This document shows positions 1 through 4,380 of a stretch of 6,164 bases of DNA, piece by piece (position 1 is the first letter of the stretch; the number at the start of each line of letters is the position of its first letter). Made by a program: the position numbers and the translations under genes. Origin of the DNA: HLUCCA09 sp039189975 (GTDB lineage: Bacteria > Pseudomonadota > Alphaproteobacteria > Rhodobacterales > Rhodobacteraceae); contig JBCCYI010000236.1 of NCBI GenBank assembly GCA_039189975.1, positions 1 through 6,164 on the forward strand, written 5' to 3'. Under the pieces are notes generated by a model, which worked only from the letters and a program-made list of their open reading frames with translations, made no database searches and was not told the origin of the DNA.

Positions 1-779
1 AACCCGGCCTCGTGGACGAGGATCTTGATCCGCGCCTTGTACTTGTTGTCCCGCCGCCCGTGCAGGTTGTAGACCCGCAGGATCGACTCCAGATAGGACA
101 GCAGCTCCTCCTTGGGCAGGAACGTCCGGAAGACCTTGCCGATCATCGGCGTGCGGCCCATGCCGCCCCCCACGATCACCTCGTAGCCGGGCTGGCCCGC
201 GTCGTTGCGCACCATCCGCAGGCCGATGTCATGGGCCTTGGTGACCGCCCGGTCGTTGGGCGAGCCGGTGACGGCGATCTTGAACTTGCGCGGCAGGAAG
301 GAGAACTCCGGATGGTCGGTCGACCACTGACGGATGAGCTCGGCCGTGGGGCGCGGATCCTCGATCTCGTCGGCCGCGGCGCCAGCAAAATGGTCGGCAG
401 TGACGTTGCGGATGCAGTTTCCGCTCGTCTGGATGGCGTGCATGCCGACGTCGGCCAGCCGCTCCAGCATGTCGCCCACATCGCGCAGGCGCGTCCAGTT
501 GTACTGGATGTTCTGGCGGGTGGTGAAGTGGCCATAGCCCCTGTCCCACCGGTCCGCGATCTCGGCCAGCACGCGCATCTGGTCGGGATTGAGCGAGCCA
601 TAGGGGATCGCCACCCGCATCATATAGGCATGGAGCTGAAGGTAGAGACCGTTCATCAGCCGCAGCGGCTTGAACTCGTCCTCCGTCAGCGCGCCGGAGA
701 TGCGGCGCTCCACCTGATCGCGGAAGCGGGCGACACGGTCGCGCACAAGCGCATCGTCGAATTCATCGTAACGGTACAT
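1..779 (-). CDS. cysI: Assimilatory nitrite/sulfite reductase, haemoprotein (N-terminal 259 residues; cut by window edge)
   Basis: The frame opens with ATG at 779-777 and runs without a stop to base 1, so only the N-terminal 259 residues are present; the family is usually about 550 residues or more. The protein begins MYRYDEFDDALVRDR. Residues about 35-100 form the ferredoxin-like half-domain (LMNGLYLQLHAY, then HFTTRQNIQYNW), and the first part of the sirohaem domain follows (TSGNCIRNVTADHFAG at 118-132, FLPRKFKIAVTGSPNDR at 161-177). By alignment from memory to E. coli CysI, Arg88, Arg124, Lys165 and Lys167 match the substrate-binding Arg83, Arg153, Lys215 and Lys217. The cysteines that hold the 4Fe-4S cluster and sirohaem would be in the missing C-terminal half. 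The enzyme reduces sulfite to sulfide with six electrons in the cytoplasm. Its position after cysG, which makes its cofactor, favours sulfite over nitrite, but the fragment alone cannot settle that. The start overlaps the stop of the DUF2849 gene (TGATG) and has GGAG 8 bases upstream. Confidence 0.93.
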   Translation of the reverse strand, partial: MYRYDEFDDALVRDRVARFRDQVERRISGALTEDEFKPLRLMNGLYLQLHAYMMRVAIPYGSLNPDQMRVLAEIADRWDRGYGHFTTRQNIQYNWTRLRDVGDMLERLADVGMHAIQTSGNCIRNVTADHFAGAAADEIEDPRPTAELIRQWSTDHPEFSFLPRKFKIAVTGSPNDRAVTKAHDIGLRMVRNDAGQPGYEVIVGGGMGRTPMIGKVFRTFLPKEELLSYLESILRVYNLHGRRDNKYKARIKILVHEAG

Positions 780-791
780 CAGGAAAGCTCC
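777..791 (-). promoter_or_regulatory. Coupled stop/start (TGATG) and ribosome binding site of cysI
   Basis: On the minus strand the TGA of the DUF2849 gene (781-779) shares its A with the ATG of cysI (779-777). A GGAG core lies at 791-788, 8 bases before the ATG, inside the upstream gene. This layout fixes the cysI start and suggests re-initiation by ribosomes finishing the upstream gene. Confidence 0.75.
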
Positions 792-1108
792 GATATCCGG
801 CCCAGGTCCGGGCGCGTGGTGGGACCGGTGGCGCGGGTGACCTCCCGGTAGTGCAAGGGGCGCGGGCCGCTTTCCGTGCGCTCGACCTCCGCGAGGGCGG
901 GGCCGACCACGCGATGCGGCTGCGCGGCCGCGCGGGCTAAAAGCGCATCGGCGGCCTCGGGCGTGTCCGCGACGGTGGCTCGCGCGAGGTGGCGGGTCCA
1001 CTCGCCAGCGTCGCCATCACCTTCGAAGTAGACGACATCCCCGTCCAGGAGATCGTTGGCGGAGACGATGCGGGGCAAAAAGGTCCGGGAACGGATTGGC
1101 TGGGCCAT
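779..1108 (-). CDS. DUF2849 family protein of the sulfite-reduction operon
   Basis: This is a 109-residue soluble protein with no signal peptide or membrane segment. It has the hallmarks of DUF2849 as I know the family: the N-terminal block IVSANDLLDGDVVYF (residues about 14-28), a central alanine-rich helical part (ADALLARAAAQPHRVVGPAL), and a C-terminal block PLHYREVTRATGPTTRPDLG. It has no cysteine, so it is unlikely to be an iron-sulfur or thioredoxin-like electron carrier by itself, and no enzyme motif is visible. The biochemical function of the family is unknown to me. The gene is wedged between cysG and cysI with one-base TGATG overlaps on both sides, so it is almost certainly made with them. 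An accessory, assembly or sirohaem hand-over role for sulfite reductase is a guess from context only. The ATG at 1108 has GGAG 7 bases upstream, which supports this start. Confidence 0.9.
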   Translation of the reverse strand: MAQPIRSRTFLPRIVSANDLLDGDVVYFEGDGDAGEWTRHLARATVADTPEAADALLARAAAQPHRVVGPALAEVERTESGPRPLHYREVTRATGPTTRPDLGRISELS

Positions 1109-1119
1109 CAGGACACTCC
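1106..1119 (-). promoter_or_regulatory. Coupled stop/start (TGATG) and ribosome binding site of the DUF2849 gene
   Basis: The TGA of cysG (1110-1108 on the minus strand) shares its A with the ATG of the DUF2849 gene (1108-1106). A GGAG core at 1119-1116 lies 7 bases before the ATG, within the last codons of cysG. The arrangement repeats the one at the next junction of the operon. Confidence 0.75.
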
Positions 1120-2532
1120 GGCAAGGGCAAGGGGCTCGGTCGCTTCGGGCAGCGTATCGAGGGTCTGGATCGCGGCGCGCGGGCTCAGGCCGAGAAAGAG
1201 GATCGCCGGACCCTTGATCCCCGCCTCCGCGAGCGCTTGCGGCAGGCGGGAGAGCGTGGTGGCGACGATCTTTTCCTCGGGCCGGGAGGCGTTTTCCACC
1301 GCGGTGATCGGCGTCTCGGGCGCGGCGCCATGCAGCATCAGCCGGCCCTGGAGGAAGGCCGCCGCCCGCACACCCATGTAGATCGCCGCCGTGGCGCCCG
1401 GCTCGCTCAGCGCGCGCCAGTCGTGCTCGGCCAGCCCGTTGGCATCATGCCCGGTCAGGAAGCGGATGGAACGGTTGCGTTCGCGCCGTGTCAGCGACAA
1501 CCCGGCGGATGCCGCAGCGGCCGCAGCGGAGGTGATCCCGGGGATGATCGCATAGGCAACGCCCTTTGCCTCAAGCGCGTCGATCTCCTCATCAAGGCGG
1601 CCAAACATGCCCGCATCACCCGACTTCAGGCGGACGACCTCGTTGCCCTTCGCCGCCTCGGCCAGCATCAGGGCGTTGATATCCTCCTGCTTCCAGCTCG
1701 GACCGAAGGGCGTCTTGCCGACCTCGATCAGCCGCGCCTCGCGCCGGGCCAGCTCCAGAATGCCGGGGCCGACCAGACGGTCGTAGATCACGGTATCAGC
1801 GCGATGCAGCACCTTGCGGGCCTTGAGCGTCAGGAGCTCAGGGTCACCTGGCCCGGCGCCCGTGAAATGGACAAAGCCCTGCCGCCGCCGGGAGGCCACC
1901 TCGTCGTGAATTTCGTCGACCAGCGTCTCCAGCGCTGCCTCGACAGCCTGTGCGCCTCCCTGGGCCATGGCCTCCGGGCCGACGTCGTCGAAAAAGCGCG
2001 ACCAGAGCGTGCGCCGGGCCGCGCCGTCAAGATCCGCCGCCGCGTCACGCCAGCGCGCTGCAATCGCGGCGAGCGTGCCGAGGTCGGGATCGAGCCGCTG
2101 CTCGATATCGGCCTTGATGCGCCGCGCGAGAACCGGGGCCGTCCCCTCGGTGCCGATGGCGATGGTCACGGGGTCACGGTCCACCAGCGCCGGTGTGATG
2201 AAGTCCGACCCATGCAAATTGTCCACGATGTTGACGAGGGCGCCCGCGCGCCGGCCAATCCCAGCGGCGCGGGCATCCTCGGCATCGTCTTCGTTGGCGC
2301 AGTAGAACAGCGCGGCGCAGGTGGCATCGCCCTCCTCGACGGCGCGCGCGACGTGGGCCAGCTTGCCTGCTTCGACCCAGCCGCCGATCTCCGGCGCGGC
2401 CTCGGCGGCATAGACCGTGATCCGGGCCTCCGTCTTCAGCAGGAGACGCAGCTTCGCCAGCGCCGCATCTCCGCCGCCGGAGACAACGATGCGCCGCGCC
2501 GCGACGTTACGCATGATGGGAAAATGCTGCAT
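1108..2532 (-). CDS. cysG: Sirohaem synthase (trifunctional: uroporphyrinogen-III methyltransferase / precorrin-2 dehydrogenase / sirohydrochlorin ferrochelatase)
   Basis: The 474-residue length fits full-length CysG (E. coli 457). Residues 1-115 form the NAD-binding dehydrogenase/chelatase part, with the nucleotide loop VSGGGDAALAKLRLLLKT (18-34) and NIVDN at 101-105, where Asp104 falls exactly at the catalytic Asp104 of the enterobacterial enzyme. A linker follows. From about 219 comes the SAM-dependent methyltransferase: FTGAGPGDPELLTLKA (223-238), IYDRLV with Asp251 (equivalent of Asp248), VGK with Lys273 (equivalent of Lys270), RLKSGDAGMFGR (301-312) and IIPGITSAAAAAA (329-341). Together these activities turn uroporphyrinogen III into sirohaem, the cofactor of the sulfite reductase encoded two genes on. 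The residue at the Ser128 phosphorylation site of Salmonella CysG is Thr128 here, and the usual RLKGGDPFIFGR loop is altered; both may be lineage features. The ATG at 2532 gives the typical MQHFPI start and has GGAG at 2543-2540, 7 bases upstream. The stop overlaps the next gene by one base. Confidence 0.97.
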   Translation of the reverse strand: MQHFPIMRNVAARRIVVSGGGDAALAKLRLLLKTEARITVYAAEAAPEIGGWVEAGKLAHVARAVEEGDATCAALFYCANEDDAEDARAAGIGRRAGALVNIVDNLHGSDFITPALVDRDPVTIAIGTEGTAPVLARRIKADIEQRLDPDLGTLAAIAARWRDAAADLDGAARRTLWSRFFDDVGPEAMAQGGAQAVEAALETLVDEIHDEVASRRRQGFVHFTGAGPGDPELLTLKARKVLHRADTVIYDRLVGPGILELARREARLIEVGKTPFGPSWKQEDINALMLAEAAKGNEVVRLKSGDAGMFGRLDEEIDALEAKGVAYAIIPGITSAAAAAASAGLSLTRRERNRSIRFLTGHDANGLAEHDWRALSEPGATAAIYMGVRAAAFLQGRLMLHGAAPETPITAVENASRPEEKIVATTLSRLPQALAEAGIKGPAILFLGLSPRAAIQTLDTLPEATEPLALAGVS

Positions 2533-2577
2533 TGGCTCGCTCCGTGCTCGTTCGGCGAACCTAGAATTTTTTCCTCC

Positions 2578-2602
2578 ATATTGCCATCTGGCAGGACAAT
2601 AT
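2578..2602. promoter_or_regulatory. Putative operator: imperfect 25-base inverted repeat upstream of cysG
   Basis: The 25-base element is ATATTG, 13 bases, CAATAT; the outer six pairs match perfectly and two further inner pairs match. Nested but off-centre inside it is a second palindrome, TGCCA-TC-TGGCA (2582-2593). The element lies 46-70 bases before the cysG start and overlaps a TATATT box at 2603-2598, where a bound regulator could block RNA polymerase. The symmetry is seen directly. That it is a binding site for a regulator of sulfur assimilation is inference, and I cannot assign a regulator family. Confidence 0.5.
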
Positions 2603-2626
2603 AGGGATGAAATCAGAAAATCAGAT
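2598..2626 (-). promoter_or_regulatory. Candidate promoter of the cysG operon
   Basis: TATATT (2603-2598, minus strand) differs from the -10 consensus TATAAT at one base, and it would place the transcript start about 60 bases before the cysG ATG. The -35 position, around 2621-2626, has no TTGACA-like hexamer and is instead covered by the tandem TCTGATTT repeat. This would fit a promoter that needs an activator. No mapped start is available, so this is a sequence-based guess. Confidence 0.35.
2610..2625. repeat. Tandem 8-base direct repeat (AAATCAGA x2)
   Basis: Two perfect, directly adjacent copies of AAATCAGA occupy 2610-2617 and 2618-2625. They are unusually AT-rich for this sequence and lie where the -35 region of the cysG promoter would fall. 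The repeat could be an activator site, because tandem half-sites near one helical turn apart are common for such proteins, or it could be chance. Its role is unknown. Confidence 0.55.
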
Positions 2627-2714
2627 CGGTCTCACACCAAACGTTCCGCAACGCGCCAAAATCCCGAGACATCATTCGCGATCGCGGCATTCCGGCTACC
2701 GAGCGTTTGACACA

Positions 2715-2738
2715 GCCGGGCACAGGCGCGGCCCTGGC
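2715..2738 (-). terminator. Possible terminator hairpin after der
   Basis: About 24-47 bases past the der stop, the minus strand can fold GCC-A-GGGC against GCCCGGC: seven GC pairs with one bulged A and a 9-base loop. The tail reads TGTGTC rather than a run of T, so this is a weak candidate for an intrinsic terminator. It is the only reasonable stem I see between der and the cysG promoter. Confidence 0.3.
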
Positions 2739-2761
2739 GAGCATGGCCTCGGCGGGGCGCC

Positions 2762-4207
2762 TTAGCGTTTGTCGAGGTGTTTACGTAGCTTGGAGGGGCC
2801 AGGCGTCTTGCGACCCTTGTAGGGGTTCTTGTCGCCCTGACCGCGAAAGGTCAGCCGAATAGGTGTGCCAGGCATGTCAAAGTCGGCCCGTAAGCCATTG
2901 ACAAGGTAGCGCTTGTAGGAATCCGAGAGGCCGTCGGGATTAGAACACATCACGACAAAGCTAGGTGGACGCGTCTTGGCCTGGGTGGCGTAGCGCAGCT
3001 TGATGCGACGCCCCCCTGGTGCAGGCGGCGGATGCGCCTCGACCATCTCTCCGAGCCAGGTGTTGAGCCGGGCCGTCGGCACCCGCCGGTTCCAGACCTC
3101 ATGGGCCGAGAGCACCGCCGCGCGCAGCCGATCGAGCCCCCGCCCCGTCTTGGCCGACACGGTCACCAGAGGCGCGCCGCGCAGCTGCGGCAACAGACGT
3201 TCGAACGCCTCCTTGAGATCGCGCAGCTTGGCCTGTTTGTCGTCCTCGGCGTCCCACTTGTTGACCGCTACGACGACCGCACGCCCTTCGCGCTCAGCCA
3301 GATCAGCGATGCGCAAATCCTGCTGCTCGAAGGGCACGGCGGCGTCGAGGAGCACGATCACCACCTCGGCAAACTTCACCGCCCGCAACCCGTCGGACAC
3401 GGAGAGCTTTTCGAGCTTTTCCTGCACGCGCGCCTTCTTGCGCATCCCCGCCGTGTCGAAGATGCGGACGGGGGTGCCCGCCCAGTCGAGCCGGAGCGCG
3501 ATGGCGTCGCGCGTGATGCCGGCCTCGGGGCCGGTCAGCAGCCGGTCCTCGCCCAGGATCTTGTTCACAAGCGTGGATTTGCCCGCGTTCGGGCGCCCAA
3601 CCACGGCGATCTGGAGCGGCTTTTCAGCGGTGATCTGACGCACCGGCGCACTGGTGTCGTCGCTCAGGGCCACGTCCGTCTCCGGCGCTTCGGCGGCGGC
3701 GCGCGCGGCAAAGGTCTCGGCCAGGGGGGCCAGCGCGGCGTAGAGCTCCGGCATGCCCTCGCCATGCTCGGCCGAGAGCGGAATCGGCTCGCCGAGCCCC
3801 AGCGTCCAGGCCTCGATGACGCCGCCTTCGCCCGCCTGCCCCTCGGCCTTGTTCGCCGCGATCAGCACGTGGTGGGCATGGCGGCGCAGGATGTCGGCGA
3901 AGACCTGGTCCGCCGCCGTCACGCCCGCGCGCGCGTCGATGACAAAGAGGCACACGTCGACCTCCGCCACCGCCCGTTCGGTCAGCTTGCGCATCCGGCC
4001 CTGCAGGCTGTCGTCGGCTGCCTCTTCCAGCCCCGCGGTGTCGATCACGGTAAAGCGGAGGTCCGCCAGCCGCGCCGCGCCCTCGCGCAGGTCGCGTGTG
4101 ACCCCCGGCTGATCATCGACGAGCGCGAGCCGCTGGCCGACGAGCCGGTTGAACAGCGTCGACTTGCCGACATTGGGCCGGCCTACAATGGCGAGCGTGA
4201 AAGACAT
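2762..4207 (-). CDS. der: Ribosome assembly GTPase Der (EngA), two tandem G domains plus KH-like domain
   Basis: The protein has 481 residues, close to the usual family length (E. coli 490). G domain 1 (about 1-165) shows GRPNVGKS (9-16), GVTRD (35-39), DTAG (56-59) and NKAE (119-122). An acidic linker (about 166-195) leads to G domain 2, with GRPNAGKS (204-211), ITRD (231-234), DTAG (251-254), NKWD (316-319) and SAK (351-353). The C-terminal KH-like domain (about 370-481) includes IKLRYATQAKTRPPSFVV and a basic tail ending RKHLDKR. Der is an essential GTPase that acts in maturation of the 50S subunit. The open frame extends upstream to 4381, but the ATG at 4207 gives the conserved MSFTLAIVGRPN start and the upstream 58 codons read as intergenic sequence, so 4207 is chosen. 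The first G4 motif is NKAE instead of NKxD; I believe this is common in alphaproteobacterial Der, but it may alter nucleotide handling in domain 1. Confidence 0.97.
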   Translation of the reverse strand: MSFTLAIVGRPNVGKSTLFNRLVGQRLALVDDQPGVTRDLREGAARLADLRFTVIDTAGLEEAADDSLQGRMRKLTERAVAEVDVCLFVIDARAGVTAADQVFADILRRHAHHVLIAANKAEGQAGEGGVIEAWTLGLGEPIPLSAEHGEGMPELYAALAPLAETFAARAAAEAPETDVALSDDTSAPVRQITAEKPLQIAVVGRPNAGKSTLVNKILGEDRLLTGPEAGITRDAIALRLDWAGTPVRIFDTAGMRKKARVQEKLEKLSVSDGLRAVKFAEVVIVLLDAAVPFEQQDLRIADLAEREGRAVVVAVNKWDAEDDKQAKLRDLKEAFERLLPQLRGAPLVTVSAKTGRGLDRLRAAVLSAHEVWNRRVPTARLNTWLGEMVEAHPPPAPGGRRIKLRYATQAKTRPPSFVVMCSNPDGLSDSYKRYLVNGLRADFDMPGTPIRLTFRGQGDKNPYKGRKTPGPSKLRKHLDKR

Positions 4208-4214
4208 CTGCGTG

Positions 4215-4219
4215 CCCCC
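4215..4219 (-). promoter_or_regulatory. Weak ribosome binding site of der
   Basis: The only Shine-Dalgarno-like sequence before the chosen start is GGGGG at 4219-4215, 7 bases ahead of the ATG at 4207. The spacing is good but the match to GGAGG is partial. It supports the 4207 start over the far-upstream GTG at 4381. Confidence 0.45.
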
Positions 4220-4242
4220 AGGCGGCAATTCCGAAAGCGGGC

Positions 4243-4270
4243 TCTCTAGCAGAACCACGCGAGGACGCAA
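4243..4270 (-). promoter_or_regulatory. Candidate housekeeping promoter of der
   Basis: On the minus strand TTGCGTC (4270-4264) is followed after 13 bases by GCTAGAGA (4250-4243). This resembles the Caulobacter vegetative promoter consensus as I know it (TTGACGS, 10-14 bases, GCTANAWC), with six of seven matches in the -35 element and six of eight in the -10. Transcription would start near 4236 and give a leader of roughly 30 bases before the der ATG. This would let der be expressed independently of the upstream ATPase gene. Confidence 0.45.
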
Positions 4271-4274
4271 CGGC

Positions 4275-4292
4275 TGAGGCGCGCGCGCTTCA
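4275..4292. repeat. 18-base near-perfect palindrome with alternating GC core
   Basis: TGAGGCGCGCGCGCTTCA is self-complementary except for one mismatched pair (positions 4 and 15 of the element). Its core is ten alternating G/C bases (4279-4288). It lies directly upstream of the candidate der -35 element. It may be a regulator site, a structured or Z-prone DNA segment, or simply a low-complexity GC run. Confidence 0.4.
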
Positions 4293-4301
4293 GGTTTACA
4301 C

Positions 4302-4351
4302 CGAGGCGCTTCTTGGCCGCCTCGCCCTGCGCTCGATCGCAAAAGCGAGGC
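4302..4351 (-). terminator. Two mutually exclusive GC hairpins after the DUF853 gene; possible terminator
   Basis: Three 7-base segments compete. CGAGGCG (4302-4308) pairs with CGCCTCG (4318-4324) across a 9-base loop, while GCCTCGC (4319-4325) pairs with GCGAGGC (4345-4351) across a 19-base loop. The two stems share six bases and cannot form together. Neither is followed by a T run on the minus strand. They lie 30-79 bases after the DUF853 stop and before the der promoter, so a rho-assisted or weak intrinsic terminator is the simplest reading; attenuation is possible but unsupported. Confidence 0.35.
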
Positions 4352-4380
4352 CCGATGGCTTAACGAAGACGCAAAGCACA

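Noticed and set aside
12..851. A 279-codon open frame on the plus strand opposite cysI
   Set aside because: The minus strand encodes a convincing sulfite reductase across the same bases; the plus frame has no family resemblance.
2565..2577. GGAGGAAAAAATT on the minus strand, a strong Shine-Dalgarno-like sequence before cysG
   Set aside because: It is more than 30 bases from the cysG ATG with no in-frame start at the right distance; a nearer GGAG at 2543-2540 serves the start. It is likely part of the leader.
1096..2604. A 502-codon open frame on the plus strand opposite cysG
   Set aside because: It lies exactly antisense to a clearly recognised cysG, has a low-complexity Arg/Gly/Ala composition and shows no domain. 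Long antisense frames are expected in GC-rich DNA.
2677..2686. CGCGATCGCG palindrome, containing the cyanobacterial HIP1 octamer GCGATCGC
   Set aside because: It is a single copy in a GC-rich, non-cyanobacterial context; probably chance.
2707..2712. TTGACA, a perfect -35 hexamer on the plus strand
   Set aside because: No -10-like box follows at 16-18 bases and there is no plus-strand gene downstream.
3032..4249. A 405-codon open frame on the plus strand opposite der
   Set aside because: It is antisense to Der with no motif; composition is that of a shadow frame.
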